Source: Marinobacter sp. LV10R510-11A (GTDB taxonomy: Bacteria > Pseudomonadota > Gammaproteobacteria > Pseudomonadales > Oleiphilaceae). From it: DNA of 64,000 nucleotides. This document shows positions 20,310-28,760 of this stretch, in pieces. The position numbers were made by a program, and so were the translations under genes. The stretch is taken from assembly GCF_900215155.1 (NCBI RefSeq), contig NZ_LT907980.1:2976001-3040000 (forward strand), written 5' to 3'. The number at the start of each line of letters is the position of its first letter. The stretch's first letter is position 1. Below the pieces are notes generated by a model. That model made no database searches, had not been told where the DNA came from, and worked only from the letters and a program-made list of their open reading frames with translations.

Positions 20310-20560
20310 TGTGCAGGGACTTGGCCGGAATTGCCAGCGACTACATCGATGGTGAACTGGCCGGCCGACAGGACCTGTCTGTGAAGATGCATCTGATGAT
20401 GTGCAAGGACTGCCGCACGTTTATCGGCAACCTTCGCACGAGCACGGATCTTATGAAGGCACACTCCTCCGGCAAGCCGAACGAGGAATTCATGCGTCGA
20501 ATTGATGAACGGGTGGCAGAGGCCCTTCAAGCTTGGAAAGAGAATAGCGGAGACGAATAA
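20303..20560 (+). CDS. Zinc-finger (zf-HC2) anti-sigma factor
   Basis: 85 residues. It has the anti-sigma zinc pattern: Cys4, His30, Cys34 and Cys37 (HLMMCKDC), with the helix ASDYIDGEL between. There is no membrane helix, so it is a soluble, probably redox- or metal-sensitive anti-sigma that holds the preceding ECF sigma. The start codon overlaps the end of the sigma gene. Confidence 0.85.
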   Translation: MLMCRDLAGIASDYIDGELAGRQDLSVKMHLMMCKDCRTFIGNLRTSTDLMKAHSSGKPNEEFMRRIDERVAEALQAWKENSGDE

Positions 20561-20682
20561 CCTTCCGGCTCTTGCCGTAGTGAAATAACCTCGTAACGAT
20601 CGCCTTTGCAAGCCGCCAGGTAGTACGCCGATGTTCATAGGAACTGCGGATGGCTTTTCGGCTATTACGTCCATCCACAAAT

Positions 20683-21451
20683 TTAATCGGCTTCAAAAAT
20701 CAGGGTTTCCGGGTGAAAAGTGTACCAGGCAAACCAGAAAGCCCTGGTCGCGGGCAACAGTTGGCCGGATTCATCGCGCAATTCAGCTGAGGGTACGTCC
20801 GGATTATAATGAATGCTGACGTTCTTACCGCCTACCCGATCCTCAAGAACGGCACCATGATCAGCCAGTTCGGGGAATGGCCAGGCCTTGCTCTCGCCAT
20901 TGTGAGTCCAGCCCAACACCCAGGTTTTCGGGTGATATTTCCGGCTGGTGTGGGTCACCGGAAACCGCCCGACCCTCAATCTGTGACCATAGAGATTCGG
21001 TCTGGTGGTCGTACATCAGCAAGTCACTGTTGTAGAGCAGGCCCGAAACACCAAAGGTCAAATGCCGGCCATCCACCACTGGGTCAAATGCCATGCCGGT
21101 GCCACAGAGCGGGCAGAAGGTGATCAATATCGGTTCGTCGTCAATAGCGTGATTGACGATTTCATGCCAATTCAGAATGCCAACAGGGTAAGCAAACCGG
21201 GCTCCCCCATGATCGTAGGTCAGCATCAAATCATCAGCACGCCAGAGTAAGGTTTTCGTGGGGTTCTCAAATATTGGATCATCTATTGAGGGGATGCCAT
21301 CACGGGGTGGACCTCCCCGGAGGATTTCATCAACCGGCACCCGTGCGGTGCTGAGATCAAATCCGTTTTTCTGCTCTGCAATGAGCGGCTGTGCCGCAGC
21401 CAGGAACGCTGCGATAACAATTATCTGTGTCCGTATAGTCAGTATTTTCAT
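20683..21451 (-). pseudogene. DUF3179-family secreted protein, frameshifted
   Basis: The ATG at 21451 follows GGAGG and begins a signal peptide (MKILTIRTQIIVIAAFLAAAQPLIA). Family motifs follow: LMLTYDHGGARFAYPV, PILITFCPLCGTGMAF and LWSQIEGRAVSG. At about 20950-20975 the frame changes: the first frame stops at 20861, while THTSRKYHPKTWVLGW and the conserved end continue in another frame to 20683. A small indel separates the halves. Function of the family is not established. Confidence 0.75.
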
Positions 21452-21514
21452 AATCACCACCTCCACTCAAGCCTGACGGCTTACAAGGTGAGAGACCCCT
21501 GAACAACCGGAGTG

Positions 21515-21619
21515 TTACGAAGCGCCTTTCTGAAACTGTATTTTCTGTGCTTCCTCGTGCACCGTCTGCTCTGCGACTTCGGCTTCCCGGCGCAGGTGCA
21601 GATTACGGTTAACAATCAT
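21515..21619 (-). CDS. Possible 34-residue small protein
   Basis: A short frame starts at an ATG at 21619 with GAGG five bases upstream and ends with TAA at 21515. The product is charged, predicted helical and Glu/Gln-rich (LRREAEVAEQTVHEEAQKIQ) with no membrane segment or cysteine. It lies upstream of the broken DUF3179 gene on the same strand. It could equally be the tail of a lost gene; nothing identifies a function. Confidence 0.25.
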   Translation of the reverse strand: MIVNRNLHLRREAEVAEQTVHEEAQKIQFQKGAS

Positions 21620-21760
21620 TCAAGCCTCAGAAAATAGTGAGTGATGTGACATACCCGGACATCGGCTCTTCCAATTTGTTACAAATCTTTGATTTTTCTT
21701 GAACTTACCTTACAACCCTTTGTCATTGGAACGATCATTCAAAAACCAAAGGATAGAGAA

Positions 21761-21907
21761 ATGCCCAAGCATTTACCCCTCGCCCTTTTTTTACTCAGAC
21801 TCGGCGTATTTATCGTGTTCCTGTTACGGGAATACGACACGCTGACACTATCGCGGCAACCAGTTTCAGCCACCGCCTCGGCAGGCTCAGCCATCAGTAC
21901 GATATGA
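21761..21907 (+). pseudogene. DoxX-like membrane protein remnant
   Basis: After AAAGGA, an ATG at 21761 starts MPKHLPLALFLLRLGVFIVFLL, which resembles the first helix of DoxX-like membrane proteins, but the frame then leaves the family pattern and stops at 21907. Bases 21910-21979 still encode a charged tail in another frame (YEKRVRPTIEGEFDYRTIDWED) that I cannot assign. The stretch 21620-22005 otherwise shows no gene. The sequence AACGATCATTCA just upstream (21730-21741) resembles the TetR-type operators at 59.6 kb. Confidence 0.35.
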
Positions 21908-22005
21908 AAAACGTGTCAGACCCACCATTGAAGGCGAATTCGATTACCGAACCATCGACTGGGAGGACAGGCAAGCCTGAGGCTTCCTCGAATCCTGTGC
22001 CGACG

Positions 22006-24174
22006 TCAAGAATTGCGGGGATAACCTTTCAATGCGGGCCTGCCGAGCAGAAATCCTTGCATCTCATCACAGCCTGATACCGCCAGCCACCTCGCCTGGG
22101 CTTCTGTTTCAACCCCTTCGGCAATGACCTCAAAGCCCAGGTTGTGAGCCAAGGTGATGATGGTTCTGCACAAGGCTTCATCCTGATCGTTATCCGGCAA
22201 GCCGGTCACGAACGCACGATCGATCTTTATCCGCGAGACCGGCAAGGCCTTGAGATAAGCCAGCGAGGAGTACCCGGTTCCAAAATCATCCACCGCCAGG
22301 GTCAGACCCAGATCGCGAAAGCGCTTCAGCGTTGCCATTGAGCATTCGACATCGTCCATCAGAGCGGTTTCAGTAATCTCCAGTTCCAACTGGCCGGCAC
22401 TGACGTCAAACCGTTTCAGCATTTCATTAATGCGTTGACTCAAGTCCCGATCAGACAACTGCAAGGCCGATACATTGACCGCAATCCGTCCGGTAAATCC
22501 TTCATCGATCCAGGCTTTTAGCTGACGGATCGCCTGCTCCAGAACCCAGTCACCGACTCCGGAAATCAGTCCGGTTTGCTCAGCCAACGGTATAAATTCA
22601 GCGGGCGACACCAGCCCATGCACAGGACGATGCCAGCGCAGCAGTGCCTCATAACCGACACAACGCTTGAGTCGATCAAACAGAGGCTGGTAATACAGCT
22701 GAAACTGATGCTTCTGGACAGCGAGTTTCAGATCCCCAATCATTTCCTGCCGGCGATGCATCTGGTCACCAAACTCCGATGCAAAGAACTGAACCCGCTC
22801 GCTGGGCGATTTCTTGGCACGGTGCATGGCGATTTCTGCGTGACTCAACAGCGTTCGGGCATAGTTTCCGTCCAGAGGAGTGATAGCTACACCCGCGCTC
22901 ACCTCGCATCCATAGGTTTTTTGGCCAATACGCACGGGCGCTTCACAGGCTTCAATAATCGCGGAAATACGGGCTTCGAGACTGTCAGACGCCCCCCGGG
23001 AACCCACGGTGATCAGCAACCCGAATACGTCACCCCCGAGCCTGGCGACATGGCCATGATCTACTACACGTCCCGCTAATCGACGCGCAATTTCTTGCAA
23101 AACGCGGTCTCCGGTCTCATGTCCCGCCAGACCATTGAGGGCCTGAAAATCATTCAGGCCAAGAACGAGGACCGCCTCGCTGCCAGCCTGTTCCAGATCA
23201 CCACGATTTAAATGGCGATCCAGCTGGTCTTCAAAAAGGTTCCGATTGGCAAGGCCGGTTAATTGATCGTAAAGTGTTCTGATCTCCAGTTCCTGTTCGG
23301 TCTTGCGCAGGGAACGGGTACGCTCATCGAGTAACTGGTCCAGATTTTTATTCAGCAGCTGCATCCGTGACAGGTAGGAGGCATTCTGTGTCAGCATGCC
23401 ATTGAATGCGCGTTCCACTTCCCCAAACTCGTCACTTCGCTCCGGAGATGCCACGTATTTCCCAGGGTGCTCTGCATCGTCGCCAGCCCTGGCAATTCGC
23501 TCCCGAAGTTTAAGTAAGGGCGACAGCATCATTCGGTCGACCACAGCCATAGTAACCACAGTGACAAACACCGCGATAAGAAGTGAGAGGCCCAGAATAC
23601 GAAAAACAAACGCGATCAGCTTGCCCGACACATCGCTCACATCCGCCCGGGCCAGAATTTCATAATCTGACAGTCCGGGACTCGTACTCCAGGATAGGTC
23701 AATGACCCCTTCAGCCGGCCGTACTGCACCTCGAAGATCGCCGTTCGCAGGTTGTGGATGCGTAACCGGCTCACCCGCTTCAATGCGGGTGCCTCCCGCT
23801 ATCATGGAAATACCGGTCAGAGAGCTATTTGCCAGAAGCACCTCAAGCCTGCCGGGGGTAACCGCCTGCCCGCTTTTGCTGTTAAGAAACATGGTTATCG
23901 CCTGGATGGCAACCTCAGCACGCTGGCGGAGCAGATCTTCCTCGTAATTGCGATAGGAGGGGAAGAGAATCGCCACTTCAATGGTCAGAATAGCGGCGAA
24001 AGCCGCGAGAGTAAGGTTCCTGCAAAGACCGCAACCAGCAAGCCGCCTGGCCCACTCTCTGAAAGAGCGCCGCAGCTCCAGATTAGCGGCAGTTTTCGAC
24101 ACGTCAGCAATCAATTCAGCCTCTGTTCCCTCTCCGGATTTCATGCGCACCCCACAGACTCTCAATTCGAACAT
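22006..24174 (-). CDS. Membrane-bound GGDEF/EAL protein, probable c-di-GMP phosphodiesterase
   Basis: 722 residues: a membrane helix (about 50-72), a periplasmic sensor region, a second helix (about 185-210), a HAMP-like linker, a GGDEF domain (about 310-465) and an EAL domain (about 475-715). The GGDEF active motif is degenerate (LGGDVF), so cyclase activity is doubtful. The EAL domain keeps its key residues: YEALLRW, ELEITETAL, DDFGTGYSSLAYL, IDRAFV, EGVET and QGFLLGRP. It should therefore degrade c-di-GMP. It stands alone. Confidence 0.87.
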   Translation of the reverse strand: MFELRVCGVRMKSGEGTEAELIADVSKTAANLELRRSFREWARRLAGCGLCRNLTLAAFAAILTIEVAILFPSYRNYEEDLLRQRAEVAIQAITMFLNSKSGQAVTPGRLEVLLANSSLTGISMIAGGTRIEAGEPVTHPQPANGDLRGAVRPAEGVIDLSWSTSPGLSDYEILARADVSDVSGKLIAFVFRILGLSLLIAVFVTVVTMAVVDRMMLSPLLKLRERIARAGDDAEHPGKYVASPERSDEFGEVERAFNGMLTQNASYLSRMQLLNKNLDQLLDERTRSLRKTEQELEIRTLYDQLTGLANRNLFEDQLDRHLNRGDLEQAGSEAVLVLGLNDFQALNGLAGHETGDRVLQEIARRLAGRVVDHGHVARLGGDVFGLLITVGSRGASDSLEARISAIIEACEAPVRIGQKTYGCEVSAGVAITPLDGNYARTLLSHAEIAMHRAKKSPSERVQFFASEFGDQMHRRQEMIGDLKLAVQKHQFQLYYQPLFDRLKRCVGYEALLRWHRPVHGLVSPAEFIPLAEQTGLISGVGDWVLEQAIRQLKAWIDEGFTGRIAVNVSALQLSDRDLSQRINEMLKRFDVSAGQLELEITETALMDDVECSMATLKRFRDLGLTLAVDDFGTGYSSLAYLKALPVSRIKIDRAFVTGLPDNDQDEALCRTIITLAHNLGFEVIAEGVETEAQARWLAVSGCDEMQGFLLGRPALKGYPRNS

Positions 24175-24289
24175 TGCTAAACAGACACGGTAAATACCGA
24201 AAAATTACACCAAAACGATCCGTTCGGTGGGTTTTCTTGCGCGCAAGAATCAGCACTCACTCGAGGGTCCTTTGCCATCACAAAAAAAA

Positions 24290-24306
24290 GCGGGGCGCGC
24301 GGCCCC
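24290..24306 (-). terminator. Rho-independent terminator after the repeat-cytochrome gene
   Basis: On the minus strand a GC-rich hairpin (GGGGCC-GCGC-GCCCC) is followed by C and a run of eight T (24289-24282). It lies about 40 bases past the cytochrome stop codon and would end the operon that begins at 28537. Confidence 0.7.
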
Positions 24307-24344
24307 ACCCAAAATCGACAATGGAATTGTCAATGCGAACAACG

Positions 24345-24969
24345 CTACTGTTTGTCGATATACTTCTGCTGCTCCTGGAGAGTGTATTCGGTCAATGCTG
24401 CCAACTCCTTGGAGCCCCATCCAAGAGGCTCGGCGGCCATCGGTGCCACCATGCATATCTGGACCATTTCATCCAGGTGCACCATGTCCATACCGAAGTC
24501 CCGCTTGCCCATGGCAACAAAATGCGGGTACTGATTCTTGAACGTGTCCAGGTAGACCATACCGTTGGTATGACAGGTGGCACAGGACAAACCATTGGAG
24601 GACAGACTATTGTCGTTGAACAGCTTTTCGCCCAAGGCTCTCAGTTCCGCAACATCACCCTGGTAGGGTGCGTAACCTTCGGGGCGGCGCACGGCTTTCT
24701 TGAGGCTCGCTGATACGCCTTCGCCTTCAGCCTCTCCTTCCGCCTTGCCCTCGGCTTCTCCCTCGCCTTCGGCGCGGCCTTCAGCTTCGCCCTTTGCTTC
24801 CCCTTCAGCCTCTCCCTGTGCGGCTTCCGCAGAGGGAATCAGGCCAAGATTAGAGCCTGAGTGTATGTTGAAACCTGCCACAGCCACCACGGTCATCATA
24901 GGTACGGATATCATGAGATTTCGCGACAGCTTGCTTAAAAGCGCCTTTCGTTTTTTTTTCTTTGGACAT
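24345..24969 (-). CDS. Secreted c-type cytochrome with Glu-Gly repeat segment; frame broken at an A9 tract
   Basis: The best start is the ATG at 24969 (GGAGG eight bases upstream), giving MSKEKK, like the start of the repeat peptide gene upstream. Reading on requires loss of one A from a run of nine A (24959-24951); then about 207 residues follow: signal-like leader (to about 50), Gly/Glu/Ala/Lys repeats (about 52-84), and a monohaem cytochrome domain with CATCH at about 129-133 and a possible distal Met (QICMV). Without the shift only a TTG start (24977) opens this frame. Either an assembly error, phase variation or slippage. Last gene of the TTL-like locus. Confidence 0.75.
24717..24815 (-). 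repeat. Coding repeats for Glu-Gly-Ala segment in the cytochrome
   Basis: About 33 codons encode an irregular array built from GEAEG, GEAKG and GRAEGEGEAEG units, using almost only GAA/GAG, GGC/GGA and GCC/GCA codons. It matches the repeat style of the peptide at 25717-26028 and joins the leader to the haem domain. The array is coding, without spacers of a CRISPR type. Confidence 0.85.
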
Positions 24970-25064
24970 GTCAGCAACCTCCGGTCGTATTTTCGTTATT
25001 CAGGGTGTAGACCCTTCATGCAGGTCTTTGAAGCACGGACACCCTTGCCGCGCATTTTCTGAGT

Positions 25065-25628
25065 TCAGGCACTTCGGGCCAGGTCTGCCGCCTGGCCTTC
25101 CAGATATCGCAGCGTTGAGGGATGAACGCCGAAATCAGAGCTGACCTTCACCCCGGCCTGTTCGGCCAGCATGCCGATGATGGCCATATGGTGGATGGTG
25201 TGGCTGGCCAGAAACACCAGTTCACGTTCCACGCTTGTCTTCACAGTCTGATGCTTACCGGCACTGTTATGGCGCATGTTCAGCTCATCCGCACAGGGTC
25301 CTTCAAATCGACTGCGAAGGGCCCCAACGGTCTCCTCCAGGCAATCCCGTGCCGCCCTTCTGTCTTTTTCCAGGGACAGATCCCGGTTGCGGTTCTCGTA
25401 GTCAAGCAGACCGCCAACACCAGAAGTGGCTGTCAGCAGCGCGCTGTAGTGATCGATAATGTGCCGGACATGCTTGCCGATAACATGTTGATTTCTCGCA
25501 CCAAAGCACTGCCGGTACAAAGTTCCCGGCATCTGGTCAAGCAGCTGGACAAGCTGCCCGATCGCATGAACATTTTCATCAACGATCTGGCCCAAGGCCC
25601 GGTTATTGTCTGAAACTGGCTGTTTCAT
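25065..25628 (-). CDS. DinB-superfamily metal-binding protein
   Basis: 187 residues from the ATG at 25628. It is a four-helix DinB-fold protein with histidines placed as a metal site: GKHVRHIIDHYSALL (about 51-65) and FLASHTIHHMAIIG (about 139-152). Members act as thiol transferases or unknown metal enzymes. It lies between the repeat peptide (88 bases upstream) and the repeat cytochrome (95 bases downstream) on the same strand, so it likely belongs to the same pathway; its reaction is unknown. A longer frame to 25703 lacks family character at its start. Confidence 0.8.
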   Translation of the reverse strand: MKQPVSDNNRALGQIVDENVHAIGQLVQLLDQMPGTLYRQCFGARNQHVIGKHVRHIIDHYSALLTATSGVGGLLDYENRNRDLSLEKDRRAARDCLEETVGALRSRFEGPCADELNMRHNSAGKHQTVKTSVERELVFLASHTIHHMAIIGMLAEQAGVKVSSDFGVHPSTLRYLEGQAADLARSA

Positions 25629-25716
25629 CGCATTTATCCGTTTTACGTTGTTCTTTACGGCGCTGTTAACGGCCGTGTGGACACAAGACGGACTCATGCC
25701 CACACTTGTTCGCTCA

Positions 25717-26028
25717 TCAGCCCTTGGCTTTACCTTCTGCTTCGCCTTCGCCCTCGGCTTTACCTTCTCCTTCTCCTTCGCCTTCGGCGTTGCCTTCTGC
25801 TTCTCCTTCGCCCTTGGCCTTACCTTCTGCCTCGCCTTCGCCCTTGGCTTTACCCTCGGCCTCTGCTTCGCCCGCAGCGACCATCAGATAGTTAGCGTCA
25901 AGGGTGGTTTCCGCGGCCGATACGTTGAACGCCGAAGCGCCGACAATGATGGCGAAAACGGGTCCTGTGTACGCGACACCCCGCGCGAGCTTGCCAAGCA
26001 ACCGCTGTTTCTGTGTTTCTTTGGACAT
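25717..26028 (-). CDS. Secreted Gly/Glu/Ala/Lys decapeptide-repeat protein, candidate substrate of the TTL-like ligase
   Basis: 103 residues. Residues 1-39 form a basic n-region, hydrophobic core and AxA-type site (NVSA-AE), i.e. a Sec signal. Residues 53-102 are five exact 10-residue units of pattern G-E-A/G-E-A/G-E-G-K/N-A-K/E, plus a final Gly. The leader matches the cytochrome leader downstream (MSKE, LL-x-KL-x-R, P, A-x-FN, AA before GEAE). The ATG follows AAGGGGAT. It lies 85 bases after the TTL-like gene. I recognise no named family; role as a modified precursor is inferred from context and from the likeness to tubulin C-terminal tails. Confidence 0.8.
   Translation of the reverse strand: MSKETQKQRLLGKLARGVAYTGPVFAIIVGASAFNVSAAETTLDANYLMVAAGEAEAEGKAKGEGEAEGKAKGEGEAEGNAEGEGEGEGKAEGEGEAEGKAKG
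25720..25872 (-). repeat. Five tandem 30-bp coding repeats
   Basis: Codons 53-103 of the peptide gene form five 30-bp units with sequence variation mainly at silent and Ala/Gly or Lys/Asn/Glu positions. The period is exact, so copy number could change by slippage or recombination. The opposite strand gives long open frames rich in Phe/Ser/Leu, which are only mirror images of the repeat. Confidence 0.9.
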
Positions 26029-26113
26029 GATGTATCCCCTTCCGTTGTTTCACATTACCGCCGGGCGGGTTGCCCGGCTTTCGTTATACCCGGAGCCAGA
26101 GGTCCAGCGGACC

Positions 26114-28537
26114 TCAAAGGCTCCCGGATTTTTGCGGCTGTGCTGTAGAACACCGCTTGTCGAGTGCCGCGGCAGCGACCTCAATATTGTTCATATCAAC
26201 CAGGTACCGATCGCAGCTTTCCAGCCACTCCGCGAGCCGGGTAAACCCATGGGTATCGAGCGGCTGGCCACCAGCGGAACAACACCCCGAAATAAGCTGC
26301 CTCAGCGTCTCATTGACCGGAATTGCCCGTAAGCCGTCCTCTTCCCGGAGCCGGGCCATACTGGGAATGAGCACCGCAGACACCGTGTAGCGACTGCCGG
26401 TGACAGCCGAAGAAGCCGGCACAAGACAACCCTTGCCAGACTCCGGCGACAATCGGCCACCAATACCCTGGTCGCCAAAGACGCTTTCGGATAAACCCTC
26501 CGAAACCTGCAGCGGCAACCCCAGGCCCGAAATCTGGTAGTCGGTGCCCGAAAGCAGCAGCGCGCCGCGGCTATGGTCAGCCTTCAGACAGGCCGACAAC
26601 GCCAGCGTCAGGGCATCATGGACGGCTGGTTCGGAGTTGCCGACCAGAAAGGCCTGCCCGGCCAGGGTCGGGCCCGCAATCAGACCGGCGTCTATGGCAA
26701 TTTCCTGCGCTTCGGCGGCATGCGTCGCCAGGCAGGCCATGAGCGCTGAGGCAACGCCGGACAGGGGCAGACGGGAACGAAGCACCCTGCCCTCCAGAAT
26801 CAGGGTGAAACCCGGTGTATCGCGCACGATCTCCAGCCTGGCAAGCAACTCGGTCCCGGCGACACCGGCAACCGCCATAGGCTCAAGCAAGGCTTCGATC
26901 CGGCCAATCAGCGGCGCACTGTCCGTGAACAACCGCACCCGGAAGCGTCCGCAGTCCAGTACTCTCGAAAACGGCGTGGAGTCAGGGCTCGGCGAGGTTG
27001 CCGGTGCTGCCGGCTGGTTAGCGGATGCGTCGGACTGGATCAGGAATCGGTTATTCACCCAGTCGCCGAGGGTATTCCAGACATCGTTGCGAATTGCCCA
27101 GGCGTCCGGAGCGGCGGGCATACTGCGGCTGGCCGATTCGTAAAGGGTTGCAGCAATGTCGTCCGGCCCTGCACCTTCGGTGGCCATTAGCCAGATCAGG
27201 GAAGCGGTTTCGTTTAGACCGCTCAGGTGACCGAGGCGGGTGTCATATAGATACACCTGGTCTTCACTGAGGGTGTCTTCCGCCACCCAGCGTTCAAGGC
27301 GTGGTTGCTGTAAGGGACGATCAGACAATGCCTGGGCCACCACCCAGTCGGACAGCCGTGGCAGCGCCATGAAAGGCAGATACGCTGCCGGGTCTGCCCC
27401 GGGAACCAGGTTCTTGAAGCCGCCGCTGCGGGCTATTTCATCTTGGGATTCCCGGACTAGCCGCTCAACCACAGAGCCGGTTTCCAAAGCGACAGGCTTG
27501 CTATTAAGGCTCACGATTTTAACCATGTCGGCAACCAGTGAGCCCTTGATACCCTCCTCAATGTCGCCGCCGCTTTCCGGCCCGGCGCACACTTCCAGAG
27601 AGGGGCTCAGGTTGCACTCCAGCACCCAGGGTTTGAGCTCTTCATCGACCAGACAGTCAATACCCATCAACTCATAACAGCCCCGGGTGTCCGCACCCAC
27701 CACCCTTGAGCGTTCACGCATGGGTTCCAGGGCTGCCAGACAGGTCAGGGCCACCAGGTCTTCAATCTTGGCAAACAGGGCCTTGTCATCATGGCCCTGT
27801 TCCCGAAGCCACTCCCGGTAACGGTCAAAGTCCACGAACTCCACCGGCACCTCGGCATCCAGGTTCAGGGCATTAACGTCCGGGTTGGTCAGATAGCTGT
27901 ATGGATTGTTAGCGTTTTCCTCGTTATAGGGCGCGGAAGCCAGCTTGGCAAAGCCCTGCCGGTAGAGATACACCCGAAAAGGCGATACCGAGGACACCAG
28001 AACATAAAGACGGAGAACATACTTCCGGCCATGCATGGTGTGGGGGTTTTCGAGGTATTCCTGAACCATCCAGGAGGATTCCAGCGGCACATCGGCCGGG
28101 TCCCCAACCAATTGGATACCTTTACCTCGCGCGGCGTTCTTCGGCTTCAGAATCCAGCGTTTACCCGGATTATCCAGCGCTGCCTGCTGGAACGCGTGGT
28201 AGTCTTCCGGCATAGAGAATACTCCTGGCACAAACCCGAGGCGTTCGGTCAGGTGTCCGCTACCTTTGTCCTGTTGTTCAACCCGCTCGCGCAGGTCCAT
28301 CAGGCTGCGGTAAAGGCGGCTCTTTACTGTGAGCGCATTGTTGCCCGGAATGTGATTGATTTTCCGTTCCGGCCCGACCTCGCTGAAGTCGTTCTGATCC
28401 GGCATGCCGGTATACCAGCAGGCGTCCCACTTCTCAGCACTTTCTGCCTTTTGCCACTGAGATTTGTCCAGCGATTGCTCAAAGAACCTGTCCTGCTCGT
28501 AGGACCTGTTGCCACCCATCCAGTAGTACCGAGTCAT
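26114..28537 (-). CDS. TTL-like ATP-grasp ligase fused to PqqD-like and HprK-like domains
   Basis: 807 residues from the ATG at 28537 (GGAGAG upstream). Residues about 50-345 carry tubulin-tyrosine-ligase motifs: NHIPGNNALTVKSRLYRSL (61-79), WILKPKNAARGKGIQLV (128-144), VQEYLENP...GRKYVLRLYVLV (158-181) and GIDCLVDEELKPWVLECNLSP (292-312, with the metal Glu307/Asn309). Residues about 410-500 look PqqD-like (YDTRLGHLSGLNETASLIWL), a peptide-recognition fold in RiPP pathways. Residues about 520-795 resemble HPr-kinase-related proteins, but the P-loop is replaced by VGNSEPAVHDAL. Family knowledge: TTL enzymes ligate amino acids to acidic tails. Inference: it modifies the Glu-Gly repeats encoded just downstream, before their export. 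Confidence 0.8.
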   Translation of the reverse strand: MTRYYWMGGNRSYEQDRFFEQSLDKSQWQKAESAEKWDACWYTGMPDQNDFSEVGPERKINHIPGNNALTVKSRLYRSLMDLRERVEQQDKGSGHLTERLGFVPGVFSMPEDYHAFQQAALDNPGKRWILKPKNAARGKGIQLVGDPADVPLESSWMVQEYLENPHTMHGRKYVLRLYVLVSSVSPFRVYLYRQGFAKLASAPYNEENANNPYSYLTNPDVNALNLDAEVPVEFVDFDRYREWLREQGHDDKALFAKIEDLVALTCLAALEPMRERSRVVGADTRGCYELMGIDCLVDEELKPWVLECNLSPSLEVCAGPESGGDIEEGIKGSLVADMVKIVSLNSKPVALETGSVVERLVRESQDEIARSGGFKNLVPGADPAAYLPFMALPRLSDWVVAQALSDRPLQQPRLERWVAEDTLSEDQVYLYDTRLGHLSGLNETASLIWLMATEGAGPDDIAATLYESASRSMPAAPDAWAIRNDVWNTLGDWVNNRFLIQSDASANQPAAPATSPSPDSTPFSRVLDCGRFRVRLFTDSAPLIGRIEALLEPMAVAGVAGTELLARLEIVRDTPGFTLILEGRVLRSRLPLSGVASALMACLATHAAEAQEIAIDAGLIAGPTLAGQAFLVGNSEPAVHDALTLALSACLKADHSRGALLLSGTDYQISGLGLPLQVSEGLSESVFGDQGIGGRLSPESGKGCLVPASSAVTGSRYTVSAVLIPSMARLREEDGLRAIPVNETLRQLISGCCSAGGQPLDTHGFTRLAEWLESCDRYLVDMNNIEVAAAALDKRCSTAQPQKSGSL

Positions 28538-28760
28538 CGTGCCGCGCTCTCCGTTCCGATTGGCCACTGCCTCGACGCTTTGCAAGACAGTGATTTATTG
28601 GCGTTTCGAGGATAGAGACACATGTGAGTTGCAACTGTTACAGCGTCAACTGAATTTTTTAGTTACCTGTTCGAGTCTGGCTGGCAGGCTGGCCATCTTG
28701 GCCGTTATGATATGGTTGCTTTGGTCAAAAGTTCGTTAACAACAAAAAAGGGATTGCCCT

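Noticed and set aside
24700..25062. Plus-strand frame with Ser-Pro-Ser-Ala repeats
   Set aside because: Antisense image of the Glu-Gly repeats in the cytochrome gene; the other strand has signal peptide, repeats and a CATCH haem motif.
25720..25872. 30-bp tandem repeats as a possible CRISPR array
   Set aside because: The units abut without unique spacers and encode a regular peptide; no cas genes are present anywhere in the window.
25606..26148. Long plus-strand frame rich in Phe, Ala and Leu repeats, seemingly a repetitive membrane protein
   Set aside because: It is the exact antisense of the decapeptide-repeat gene; it has no ribosome binding site and its periodicity is a by-product of the coding repeats.
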